49,349 nt of DNA, from positions 1-49,349 of the forward strand of contig CAJWLP010000009.1 in NCBI GenBank assembly GCA_913043145.1. Direction: 5' to 3'. The number at the start of each line of letters is the position of its first letter. Positions within the stretch are counted from its first letter, which is position 1. Positions 27,020 through 35,268 of the stretch are shown piece by piece. The notes beneath the pieces were generated by a model. It worked only from the letters and a program-made list of their open reading frames with translations. It was not told the origin of the DNA and did not search any database. This DNA is from an uncultured Bacteroidota bacterium (GTDB lineage: Bacteria > Bacteroidota > Bacteroidia > NS11-12g > UBA9320). The position numbers were made by a program, and so were the translations under genes.

Positions 27020-28234
27020 ATGATACATTTGCCTCTTATCAATAAAACATTGAAAAATTTAAAATTACTTACTGTTGTTTGTAGTCTACTGTTGACATCA
27101 AAAATATATGCTCAAGGTGGTCTCCAATCTAAAGAAAGCCTATTAGGTCAAAGAAACGTTATAACAACGGCAGCACCGTTTCTACTTATCTCTCCTGATT
27201 CCAGATCAGCAGCAATGGGAGACCTAGGAGCCGCAACCTCTGCTGATGCCAATTCCATCCATTGGAATGCATCCAAACTTGCTTTTATTGAGGGAGATGG
27301 TGGCATGGCAATTTCAGCTGCACCATGGTTAAGAACTCTAGTCCCTGACATTTGGTTTTACTACATGTCTGGTTATAAAAAAATTGATGATAAAAGCACT
27401 GTTGGTTTGTCTTTAAGATATTTTACATTGGGAAACATTCAATTCACGGACAACCAAGGTACATCAACAGGAGATTACGAACCAAAAGAATATGCACTAG
27501 ACGGAGCATACGCCAGAAAGCTGTCTGACAATTTATCATTAGGTGTTGCATTAAGATTTGTGTTCTCTGACCTTGCTAGAGGTCAAGTAGGGTCAAGTGG
27601 CACCGAAATAAAGGCTGGTATGGCTGGTGCTGGTGATATCTCTATGACTTATAAAAATGATGTCAAGTTTGGTGAAAGAGATTTTGATTACACCATCGGT
27701 GGAAACATTAGTAACATAGGAAATAAAATCACATATACAACAGAGGCAAATAGAGATTTTATCCCAGTTAATCTTAGACTAGGTACTTTCTGGAACACCC
27801 AGATAGATGAATACAATGAGATTGGTTTCGGAGTAGATTTCAACAAGTTACTTGTTCCAACTCCTCAGTACAAATATGATTCGCTTGGAGAAATCTCCGA
27901 AAGAGTAATTAATGACGATCCACTCATTAATGGTATGCTATCCTCCTTTTCTGATGCACCAGGTGGATTCAGAGAGGAATTAAATGAAATAACAATCTCT
28001 GCGGGTCTTGAATATTGGTATGCAAAGCAATTCGCCTTGAGAGCAGGATATTTTTACGAGGCAGACACTAAAGGTTCAAGAAAATATATGACATTTGGTG
28101 CCGGTCTTAAGTATAATGTATTTCAAATAGATGCTGCTTACCTTCAACCGTTTGCAAGAAGACACCCTCTTCAAAATACCATTCGATTCAGTCTATATTT
28201 TGATTTGGATGCGTTCAAAAATCAAGAAAACTAG
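27020..28234 (+). CDS. porV: Type IX secretion outer-membrane protein PorV
   Basis: PorV (LptO) is an FadL-like outer-membrane beta-barrel that shuttles T9SS cargo from the translocon to the PorU attachment complex. The protein (404 aa) has a signal peptide (KLLTVVCSLLLTSKIYAQ). The mature part starts NVITTAAPFLLISPDSRSAAMGDLGAATSADANSIHWNAS, a strongly conserved PorV start. The rest alternates strand-like segments to a C-terminal SLYFDLD ending. It directly follows porU (11-nt gap), the conserved gene pair, and ends before a bidirectional terminator. Placement beside porU, PorP/SprF-like and GldJ-like genes matches the gldJ-porU-porV linkage I know from Flavobacterium. Confidence 0.96.
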   Translation: MIHLPLINKTLKNLKLLTVVCSLLLTSKIYAQGGLQSKESLLGQRNVITTAAPFLLISPDSRSAAMGDLGAATSADANSIHWNASKLAFIEGDGGMAISAAPWLRTLVPDIWFYYMSGYKKIDDKSTVGLSLRYFTLGNIQFTDNQGTSTGDYEPKEYALDGAYARKLSDNLSLGVALRFVFSDLARGQVGSSGTEIKAGMAGAGDISMTYKNDVKFGERDFDYTIGGNISNIGNKITYTTEANRDFIPVNLRLGTFWNTQIDEYNEIGFGVDFNKLLVPTPQYKYDSLGEISERVINDDPLINGMLSSFSDAPGGFREELNEITISAGLEYWYAKQFALRAGYFYEADTKGSRKYMTFGAGLKYNVFQIDAAYLQPFARRHPLQNTIRFSLYFDLDAFKNQEN

Positions 28235-28253
28235 TTTATCAAAAATATTATCT

Positions 28254-28282
28254 AAAAAGCTGCTGCTCAAGCAGCTTTTTTT
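28254..28282. terminator. Bidirectional hairpin terminator after porV
   Basis: AAAAAGCTGC (28254-28263) pairs with GCAGCTTTTT (28271-28280), with a 7-nt loop and further T. The A-run and T-run make it usable in both directions. Its right end overlaps the stop codon of the convergent metallo-beta-lactamase-fold gene. Confidence 0.85.
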
Positions 28283-28922
28283 ATGCCTGCAAAAATGGGT
28301 TAGAAATCTTCTCCTGACCAACAGTTGTAACCGGTCCGTGTCCAGAATATACAATGGTATCTTCAGCCAAATTAATAATGTGTTCATTGATTGATCTAAT
28401 AAGAACATTAAAATCTCCTCCCGGGAGATCGGTTCGACCTATACTACCTTGAAATAAAACGTCTCCACTAATAACATACCCCTCGTTATCATTTCTAAAA
28501 CATACACTCCCCGGTGAATGGCCTGGAGTGTGAATAATTCTAAATTCACTCCCACCAAATTTAAAAACTTGATTATGAATCAATGATATATTACTTGGAA
28601 CCAGTTGATTCATATTCAAACCATACTGCTTCGCTACTACCACAGCAGACTCATATACTATTTGATCATCAAAGTGTATTTCTGGTGTTAGTCCGTAGGT
28701 TTTATTTATCCAATTTACTCCAAAAACATGATCTAAATGAGCATGAGTAAGAAGCAACCGACATGGTTTTAATTGATGTGAATTTATGAACTCAAAAAAT
28801 TGTGCATTCTCCTCGGGATGATACATACCCGGATCAATAATAATTGCATTTAAGTCATCATCTGCAATAACATAGGTATTTTCTGCAAATGGCCCATAGG
28901 TAAGTTGATATACTCTGGTCAT
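28281..28922 (-). CDS. MBL-fold metallo-hydrolase, glyoxalase II-like
   Basis: This is a small cytosolic metallo-beta-lactamase-fold hydrolase resembling hydroxyacylglutathione hydrolases. The metal-binding motif is LLTHAHLDHVFG (His60, His62, Asp64, His65), followed by IIHTPGHSPGSVCF and SGDVLFQGSIGRTDLPGGD. Length (213 aa) is that of the short YcbL/GloB-like group without the extra C-terminal domain. Its ATG overlaps the stop of rodA (ATGA, 28919-28922), so it is the last gene of the mre/mrd operon, although nothing known links it to cell shape. The true substrate is not evident. Confidence 0.92.
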   Translation of the reverse strand: MTRVYQLTYGPFAENTYVIADDDLNAIIIDPGMYHPEENAQFFEFINSHQLKPCRLLLTHAHLDHVFGVNWINKTYGLTPEIHFDDQIVYESAVVVAKQYGLNMNQLVPSNISLIHNQVFKFGGSEFRIIHTPGHSPGSVCFRNDNEGYVISGDVLFQGSIGRTDLPGGDFNVLIRSINEHIINLAEDTIVYSGHGPVTTVGQEKISNPFLQA

Positions 28923-30175
28923 GAAAAAACTGATTCTAAATCTTGATCTCTAGTAGCATCCATTTTGAGGGCAGTAAAAATAAATAATCCAAAAGCTAGA
29001 ATAGAAGATCCACCATAGGAAACCAATGGTAATGGTATCCCAATTACAGGCATAATACCAATTGTCATACCTATGTTGACAAGAACATGGAAAAAGATGA
29101 TGGATGCTAGGCTACTAATAAATATTCGTTTATATTTTTTCTTGGCTCTAGACGACAAATAGAACAATCGGAGTATAAATGTAACATAGAGAGCTATAGT
29201 AATGCTACTCAAAACCCATCCCCCTTCTTCTCCAATGGTACAAAAAATAAAATCTGTTTCTTGCTCTGGAATAAAATTACCCTTAGTATGTGACCCATTT
29301 AAAAATCCCTTACCAAATAATCCTCCTGAACCGATAGCAATTTTCGACTGGTTCACATTATAACCAGCCCCCATATTATCCTCAATCAAATTCAATGTTA
29401 CTTGTATTCTCTTTTGTTGATGTTCTTTAAGTACATTATCAAATAGAAACTGAACACTCATACTGAAAATTATTGCTAATCCAGCTATGGATAAGCTCGG
29501 GATTAATAGTTTTTTATTGGTGTATGTGAAAGCATAAAACACAAACCATAGAATGAATGCTGAAATACTAAAATATAAAGAACTAAAAACTAGAGTCAAA
29601 ACAAAAACAGCAATCATAGATATACCAAGTAAGATAATTGCAGGGGTAAGTCCTTCAATATAAAAAACAAGAATAAAACTCAAAAAAACAAGAGCGGACC
29701 CCATATCACCTTGAATAATTATTAACCCCATTGGAATAAGTGTAATAGTAACTAATTTGATAATATCATTTTTATTTTGAAATGAAAAACCAATTCTACT
29801 AATGATAGCTGCTACAGCAAAACTTGTCCCATACTTTGCAAATTCCGAGGGTTGTATACTAAATGAGCCTATCTTGATCCATGATCTTGCTCCATTGATA
29901 TCTACTCCAATAACAAGAACTAAAACAAGCAAAAGCATAAATAACACATAGAAATACATACTAAATACTTCAAAGAAATTAGCATTTAGAAGAAAGATAA
30001 CTACTCCAAAAAAAATAGATGCAGACAACCACATTAATTGCTTTCCACTTCTCCCTTCAAAAAGTGAAAACACTCCTTGATCAGAAGTCGCCGAGTACAC
30101 ACTAGCAACACCTATAAGTGCAATAACTAAAAACAGAAACAATGCCAATATATCGATACGAGATTTAGTTTCCAT
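28919..30175 (-). CDS. rodA: Peptidoglycan glycosyltransferase RodA
   Basis: RodA polymerises glycan strands from lipid II in the elongasome, together with PBP2. The 418-residue SEDS protein has about ten hydrophobic helices. Visible family signatures are INGARSWIKIGSFSIQPSEFAKYG near residue 115, the QGDMGSALVF segment, the long loop with IAIGSGGLFGKG (the functional loop in SEDS proteins), EQETDFIFCTIGEEGG, and the terminal MPVIGIPLPLVSYGGSS. It overlaps mrdA by 11 nt and the next gene by 4 nt. The operon context fixes it as RodA rather than FtsW. Confidence 0.96.
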   Translation of the reverse strand: METKSRIDILALFLFLVIALIGVASVYSATSDQGVFSLFEGRSGKQLMWLSASIFFGVVIFLLNANFFEVFSMYFYVLFMLLLVLVLVIGVDINGARSWIKIGSFSIQPSEFAKYGTSFAVAAIISRIGFSFQNKNDIIKLVTITLIPMGLIIIQGDMGSALVFLSFILVFYIEGLTPAIILLGISMIAVFVLTLVFSSLYFSISAFILWFVFYAFTYTNKKLLIPSLSIAGLAIIFSMSVQFLFDNVLKEHQQKRIQVTLNLIEDNMGAGYNVNQSKIAIGSGGLFGKGFLNGSHTKGNFIPEQETDFIFCTIGEEGGWVLSSITIALYVTFILRLFYLSSRAKKKYKRIFISSLASIIFFHVLVNIGMTIGIMPVIGIPLPLVSYGGSSILAFGLFIFTALKMDATRDQDLESVFS

Positions 30176-32030
30176 ACAATGACTTATCTATTTTACTCTT
30201 GTACTTGTAGGGTATTAAGTCTGAATCCATCATCTGTTTTTGTAGGAATGGACGACTTGATTCTTGCATCGTGTCTGGCATTAGGTATTTTTCAATCATA
30301 AGGTGTGCAATTGGGGCAGCCCAAGAGGCACCATATCCGGATTCCTCTACAACAACAGCTATCGCGATTTCTGGATCCTCAACTGGAGCAAATGCCATGT
30401 ATGCCGAATGATTCTTTCCATGTGGATTTTGCACAGTACCTGTTTTACCCGCAATATTGATATTATCAATGGCTATATGAGACGCTGTTCCTGAAATAGT
30501 AACTTCTTGCATTCCTTGAATAACTGGTAAAAAGTTTGACTGAGACACTTTGGTATAGTTTTTAATCAAATATTTCTGAGGTATACTTTTCATTCCCTCA
30601 ATTTCTTTAATAACATGGGGAGTATAATAATACCCTTGATTTGCAATGATTGATGCAACATTAGCAATTTGAATAGGAGTAAGTCCTAATTCACCTTGTC
30701 CAAATGAAAGAGAAATAATTCGAGCATAATTCCAACGACCTTTGCCATGCATCTTATCATAATATGCCGGCTCTTTCAACCAACCCTTATACTCTCCTGA
30801 AATATCTATCCCTAATTTACTGCCTAATCCAAAACTTGTAAGGTATGATCTCCAACTTATATAGGCATCTTCCGAACTATTATATTTTGAAGCCTGCATC
30901 ATATTTTTAAAAATATTACAGTAATAAGTATTGCAACTACTCGCTATACTCTGTTTTAGGCTGGTATTAAACGGGTGAAAGTGGCACCTAATAATCCTTT
31001 TACCAAGTCGGTATTGACCTGCACAGTTAAAATGACTAGTTGGTTTAATTGCTCCATCTTCCAATCCTACAAGAGCCATTATTGGTTTAAAAGTACTACC
31101 TGGAGGATATGGTGCACTTACAGCCCTATTAAAAATTGGTTTTGTAGGGTCTTGAATAGCTCGAGTATAAAATTTACCTCGATTTTGAATATTAAAATTC
31201 GCAGGATTATAAAATGGACTTGAAATTAATGATAAGATTTCACCTGTTTTAGGTTCAATGGCCACAATACTTCCCATTTTATGATTCAGTAGTTTTTCCC
31301 CGTATTGTTGAAGGTCAATATCAATCGATAGGGATATATTTTGTCCATCAATTGGCTCATAATCTAGCTTTCCATCTTTATAAGAACCCTTATTTACACC
31401 TGACCTATCTACATAAAAATATCGCTCTCCTTTTATCCCACGAAGCTGGTATTCATAAAATCGTTCAACACCTTTTTTACCGATAAAATCTCCTTGCTCA
31501 TAATATCCCTCTTTTTGATTTTTTAAATCTTGCTTATTTACCTCTCCAAGATAACCCAGCAAGTGTGCTGAGCTATTAAATTTATAATTTCTATCCTGAC
31601 GAATCTCAAAAAAAAACCCTTTATACTGGTATAGTCTCTCTTGAATCCGGGCATATGTAACATTGGATATATTTTTCTTAAAAACAGATTTACCCCTGTA
31701 AGATTTTTGTTTTGCCTTTAACAAAAGCTGATCAAATTTTTTTTTATCAATTTCTAATAATTGACAAAAAGATAAAGTATCGATTCCCTTTAACTTTATT
31801 GGAACAGAAATCATCAAATCATAAACCGGATCATTATACACAAGAAGTTTGTCATTTCGATCAAATATGAGTCCTCTTTGGGGGTACACTGTTTGTTTTC
31901 TTAACGAAATTTTCTCTGCAATCAATGCATACTTATCATCGATTACCTGAACCTGAAAAAGACGGAATACGAATAATAACCCTACAAGAATAACAGTGAT
32001 ATAAACATAGTATAACCGATATGTCCTCAC
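30165..32030 (-). CDS. mrdA: Penicillin-binding protein 2 (transpeptidase of the elongasome)
   Basis: This class B PBP makes the peptide cross-links during lateral wall growth, paired with RodA. A single N-terminal membrane anchor (about residues 8-28) is followed by a pedestal domain (PQRGLIFDRN near 50). The transpeptidase domain has PPGSTFKP (Ser312, Lys315), IASSCN (Ser365, Asn367) and GKTGTV (Lys529-Thr530-Gly531). Length (621 aa) is standard. It overlaps mreD by 4 nt (ATGA) and rodA by 11 nt, so expression is coupled across the operon. Confidence 0.96.
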   Translation of the reverse strand: MRTYRLYYVYITVILVGLLFVFRLFQVQVIDDKYALIAEKISLRKQTVYPQRGLIFDRNDKLLVYNDPVYDLMISVPIKLKGIDTLSFCQLLEIDKKKFDQLLLKAKQKSYRGKSVFKKNISNVTYARIQERLYQYKGFFFEIRQDRNYKFNSSAHLLGYLGEVNKQDLKNQKEGYYEQGDFIGKKGVERFYEYQLRGIKGERYFYVDRSGVNKGSYKDGKLDYEPIDGQNISLSIDIDLQQYGEKLLNHKMGSIVAIEPKTGEILSLISSPFYNPANFNIQNRGKFYTRAIQDPTKPIFNRAVSAPYPPGSTFKPIMALVGLEDGAIKPTSHFNCAGQYRLGKRIIRCHFHPFNTSLKQSIASSCNTYYCNIFKNMMQASKYNSSEDAYISWRSYLTSFGLGSKLGIDISGEYKGWLKEPAYYDKMHGKGRWNYARIISLSFGQGELGLTPIQIANVASIIANQGYYYTPHVIKEIEGMKSIPQKYLIKNYTKVSQSNFLPVIQGMQEVTISGTASHIAIDNINIAGKTGTVQNPHGKNHSAYMAFAPVEDPEIAIAVVVEESGYGASWAAPIAHLMIEKYLMPDTMQESSRPFLQKQMMDSDLIPYKYKSKIDKSLYGN

Positions 32031-32527
32031 GTATATTTATTTAATTTAAGTGCTTGAAAAACACCAATGATTGTTAGGGATAAAAGTGAACTTGAAATAC
32101 CCGTTATAGTCATATACTCAATATTTATATTTCCGATTCCTTCAAGCCATAAAATATAGAAATGATAAAAAATAATCAATACAAGTGTAGTATAAAAGAA
32201 CGGAGAAAAACCTGCAGTTCTAACAGAATATTCCAATTTATTGTTGGCGTGCTCTTTTAAATCTTGTCTGTCTAGAATCAACATTCGTATAACAACAAAC
32301 CATAAGCAAGCTGACATATGAATACCTGGAGAATAAATAAACAAATCCATAATTAATCCTAAACCAAAACCAATCAATATCTGATAGGTTTTTTTTAAAT
32401 GAAGCGGAAGGGTTAATAGAAGTGTTACAAATACTTGTGGATATATGTAGGAGGAAAGATCCAAGTGATTAAGAACCAGAATTTGAAACCCAATGACTAG
32501 AATCCAATATGTTATTCGATTAATCAT
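32027..32527 (-). CDS. mreD: Rod shape-determining protein MreD
   Basis: This is a small polytopic inner-membrane protein of the elongasome. The 166-residue sequence is almost entirely hydrophobic helices, with the short motif GFGLGLIMDLFIYSPG typical of MreD's central part. Sequence conservation in the family is low, so position between mreC and mrdA is the main evidence. It overlaps mreC by 8 nt and mrdA by 4 nt. Confidence 0.9.
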   Translation of the reverse strand: MINRITYWILVIGFQILVLNHLDLSSYIYPQVFVTLLLTLPLHLKKTYQILIGFGLGLIMDLFIYSPGIHMSACLWFVVIRMLILDRQDLKEHANNKLEYSVRTAGFSPFFYTTLVLIIFYHFYILWLEGIGNINIEYMTITGISSSLLSLTIIGVFQALKLNKYT

Positions 32528-33341
32528 TTGATAATAAATCGTTTAAACCTGAGTACTCATTATTAATAATTACAAAAACATATTCTAAATCTCTAAAGTT
32601 AGTAGCAGTCTTTAGCTCTAATTCAAAATACTGGCTTTTAGGCATATTATTTATTTTCGATATATGACCAACGGGGATTCCCTTTGGGAATAACAATGAA
32701 GAGTTACCCGTTGATACGACATCGCCTAAATTAATTCTTTCAAGTTTGTTAATTCCATTAATAGTTAAACAATTAAGTTTTGAGTTGTCCCACATCATTT
32801 CCGTAAAGTATTCTTGTCCATTGATATGAGGGGTAATCTTCATATTTGTATTAAGCAAGGACATCACAGCACTAAATTTTCGGTTTGAGCTTAAAACTAC
32901 TCCCGCAATACCTTGTGAGGAAATCACACCCATATTTTTTTTTATTCCATGATTTAACCCTTTGTTAATTATAAAAATGTTATTTGTCTTATAGGCTGTA
33001 TTAAAAACTACCTGGGCTGGAATAGCATCAAAAAGACGATGCATTGAGGTATCGCTAGTAAGAAAAGTATCATTTAAGTAATGAAGACTTTGCGGAAATG
33101 ATTCTTTAAACTGTTGAGATATCTGATTTTGCAACAGAATATTTTGACTCTTTAAATCCCAATAACTATAAACATCAGAAGATAATTTATTAATACTTGA
33201 AGTAACCCCCAAAGATGCTTTTGAAAAGGTAGCTTGTTGGTAAGGATTGAGACTAAAAATAAGAAAGCCACAAATTGTTTGAAGAATCACAAACAATATG
33301 ATGTGAAAATTATGCTCTATGAACGCAAATAGGCGTTGCAT
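32520..33341 (-). CDS. mreC: Rod shape-determining protein MreC
   Basis: MreC is a bitopic periplasmic scaffold that activates PBP2/RodA. The 273-residue protein has an N-terminal membrane helix (about 12-32), a short coiled-coil region (about 45-75), then the beta-rich domain with FNTAYKTNNIFIINKGLNHGIKKNMGVIS (read in parts) and the conserved GIAGVVLSSNRKFSAVMSLL. The ending GNSSLLFPKGIPVGHISKI is also typical. Its ATG overlaps the stop of mreB by one base (TAATG). Confidence 0.94.
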   Translation of the reverse strand: MQRLFAFIEHNFHIILFVILQTICGFLIFSLNPYQQATFSKASLGVTSSINKLSSDVYSYWDLKSQNILLQNQISQQFKESFPQSLHYLNDTFLTSDTSMHRLFDAIPAQVVFNTAYKTNNIFIINKGLNHGIKKNMGVISSQGIAGVVLSSNRKFSAVMSLLNTNMKITPHINGQEYFTEMMWDNSKLNCLTINGINKLERINLGDVVSTGNSSLLFPKGIPVGHISKINNMPKSQYFELELKTATNFRDLEYVFVIINNEYSGLNDLLSND

Positions 33342-34363
33342 TAAGTAAATATTGTCCTATAACTTTTCAGATTTTTTAATGCAACAGATGTCCCTCTTAC
33401 AACAGCTCTTAATGGATCCTCTGCAACATACACAGGCAATTTGGTCTTACTAGATATTCTTCTATCCAGACCTCTTAACAAAGCTCCCCCTCCTGTAAGG
33501 TACAACCCTGTTTGATAGATATCTGCTGACAACTCAGGTGGCGTCAACTCCAATGCTTTCATTACAGCTTCTTCTATCTTAGAAATTGATTTATCCAAAG
33601 CCAATGCTATCTCGGTATATGATACCATAATTTGTTTTGGAATACCTGTCATTAAATCTCTTCCATTTACTGGATAATCTTCAGGTGGTGTCTCTAATTC
33701 AGGAAGAGCTGCTCCAACTTGTACTTTAATATTCTCTGCTGTACGTTCACCTATCATCAAGTTATGTTGCCTTCTCATATATTCAATGATATCATTGGTA
33801 AAATCGTCTCCAGCAACACGAATTGACTCATCAGAAACTATACCTGATAAAGCAATTACAGCAATTTCTGTTGTCCCCCCTCCTATATCAATAATCATAT
33901 TTCCCATAGGTTCGGCAACATCTACTCCAATTCCAATAGCTGCAGCCATTGGCTCAGGTATCATATATACCTCCTTGCCTCCAGATCGTTCAGCACTTTC
34001 TTTTACTGCTCTTTTTTCAACTTGAGTTATCCCACTGGGTATGCAAATTACCATTCTTAACTGAGGGCTCCCAAACGCCCCTTTTGTGTTGATCATTTTT
34101 ATGAACCCACTAATCATTTGCTCTGCTGCCTCAAAATCAGCAATCACACCATCTTTTAATGGTCTGACTGTTTTGATGTCCTCATGGGTTTTACCGTGCA
34201 TTTTTTGAGCCTCAGATCCAATTGCAAGCACTTCTTTGCTAGCCCTATTAATCGCAATAATAGAAGGTTCATCAACAACCAGCTTATCTTTATGCATGAT
34301 TAATGTATTAGCTGTGCCCAAATCAATAGCTAGATCCTGTGTAAAAAAATTGAATATTCCCAT
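33341..34363 (-). CDS. mreB: Rod shape-determining actin homologue MreB
   Basis: MreB is the membrane-associated bacterial actin that orients lateral wall synthesis. The 340-residue protein shows the actin-fold signatures: FTQDLAIDLGTANTLI (phosphate 1), IIDIGGGTTEIAVIAL (phosphate 2), PEPMAAAIGIG (connect) and YLTGGGALLRGLDRRI (adenosine). The N-terminal GIFNFFTQD may form the membrane-binding part. It is first in an operon with mreC, mreD, mrdA, rodA and an MBL hydrolase. A -7 box lies 16 nt upstream. Confidence 0.98.
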   Translation of the reverse strand: MGIFNFFTQDLAIDLGTANTLIMHKDKLVVDEPSIIAINRASKEVLAIGSEAQKMHGKTHEDIKTVRPLKDGVIADFEAAEQMISGFIKMINTKGAFGSPQLRMVICIPSGITQVEKRAVKESAERSGGKEVYMIPEPMAAAIGIGVDVAEPMGNMIIDIGGGTTEIAVIALSGIVSDESIRVAGDDFTNDIIEYMRRQHNLMIGERTAENIKVQVGAALPELETPPEDYPVNGRDLMTGIPKQIMVSYTEIALALDKSISKIEEAVMKALELTPPELSADIYQTGLYLTGGGALLRGLDRRISSKTKLPVYVAEDPLRAVVRGTSVALKNLKSYRTIFT

Positions 34364-34379
34364 TATAGATTAACGTTAG

Positions 34380-34387
34380 CAAAAATA
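34380..34387 (-). promoter_or_regulatory. -7 promoter box for the mreB operon (TATTTTTG)
   Basis: This is an exact TAnnTTTG match on the minus strand, 16 nt before the mreB ATG. It lies in the 142-nt divergent gap with the LexA-like repressor gene. TAACGTTA, a short palindrome at 34371-34378, sits between the box and the ATG. Confidence 0.5.
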
Positions 34388-34434
34388 TATATTTATTTCA
34401 TGTTATTCGCTAAATCAAGGACTATAATAATTCA

Positions 34435-34446
34435 CAATTATAATTG
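34435..34446. promoter_or_regulatory. 12-bp palindrome, candidate operator between mreB and the repressor gene
   Basis: CAATTATAATTG is a perfect palindrome. A second dyad, ATTATC (34455-34460) against GATAAT (34469-34474), lies just to its right. Both sit upstream of the LexA/CI-like repressor gene and are plausible binding sites for it by autoregulation. AT-rich sequence makes short palindromes common, so this is only a candidate. Confidence 0.35.
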
Positions 34447-34505
34447 ACAATAAAATTATCTTTTATTTGATAATAATTTAATCTTTTATGTATATTCGCA
34501 TCATT

Positions 34506-35213
34506 ATGCATTTTGACAAAAACATTAAACTACTTCGAACAAAAAAAGGAATATCTCAACAGGATTTAGCCGACTCGTTAGATTTAACTCGATCTAAACT
34601 AAATAGTTATGAAAGAGGAGTTCAACCTCCTTTCGATATTCAAATTGAAATTGCAGATTACTTTAACGTAACTTTAGACGGTTTAGTAAGACACGACCTA
34701 TCTAAACTTACTCATTTTAAACTAACTCAAATTCTTAAAGGTAGTGAAGCCGATTTAAGAGGACGAAAATTACGTCTTCTTACAGTAAGTGTTGATGCCA
34801 ACGAAGATGAAAATATTGAGGTTGTAAGTATGAAAGCACAAGCTGGGTATACCAATGGTTATGCTGACCCTGAATTTATCGAAGGTTTGCCAAAATTCAA
34901 GCTCCCTTTCTTACCAAAGAATAAAACATACCGGAGTTTTCAAATTAAAGGAGACAGCATGCCACCTATAAGTGAAGGTTCATGGGTAACTGCGAGTTAT
35001 TTGCAAGATTGGAATGATATCAAAGATGGAGAGAATTACATTGTAGTCACAAAAGATGATGGAGTTGTATTCAAACGACTGTATAATAAAATTAAAGAAG
35101 ACCAAAGTCTTACTTTAGTTAGCACGAACAGTGCCTATGCTCCTTATCCAATGCATATCAACCAAGTTATTGAAATTTGGAAATTTGAAACTTGGAACGG
35201 ATTTGAATTTTAG
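34506..35213 (+). CDS. LexA/CI-like repressor: HTH plus S24 autocleavage domain
   Basis: This is a DNA-binding repressor that probably inactivates itself by RecA-stimulated self-cleavage. The N-terminal XRE-type HTH (about residues 5-60) reads LRTKKGISQQDLADSL and SKLNSYERGV. The C-terminal S24 domain has the Ser in KGDSMPP (Ser151) and the Lys in VVFKRLY (Lys190). An Ala113-Gly114 pair in MKAQAGYTN is a good match to the self-cleavage bond. I choose ATG 34506 (235 aa); an in-frame ATG at 34488 would add six residues and cover the candidate -7 box. It is divergent from mreB and ends before a bidirectional terminator. Target genes are not evident. Confidence 0.9.
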   Translation: MHFDKNIKLLRTKKGISQQDLADSLDLTRSKLNSYERGVQPPFDIQIEIADYFNVTLDGLVRHDLSKLTHFKLTQILKGSEADLRGRKLRLLTVSVDANEDENIEVVSMKAQAGYTNGYADPEFIEGLPKFKLPFLPKNKTYRSFQIKGDSMPPISEGSWVTASYLQDWNDIKDGENYIVVTKDDGVVFKRLYNKIKEDQSLTLVSTNSAYAPYPMHINQVIEIWKFETWNGFEF

Positions 35214-35218
35214 AATAT

Positions 35219-35251
35219 AAAAAAGGGCAATCTTTCAATTGCCCTTTTTTT
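35219..35251. terminator. Bidirectional hairpin terminator after the LexA-like gene
   Basis: GGGCAAT (35225-35231) pairs with ATTGCCC (35238-35244), a 7-bp stem around a 6-nt loop, preceded by an A-run and followed by seven T. It separates the convergent repressor and protease genes. Confidence 0.88.
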
Positions 35252-35268
35252 AATGCAAAATAAAAGTT

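Noticed and set aside
27020-27040. TACATTTG box inside the first codons of porV
   Set aside because: It matches the -7 consensus but the next in-frame ATG would remove the signal peptide, and porV most likely shares the porU transcript.
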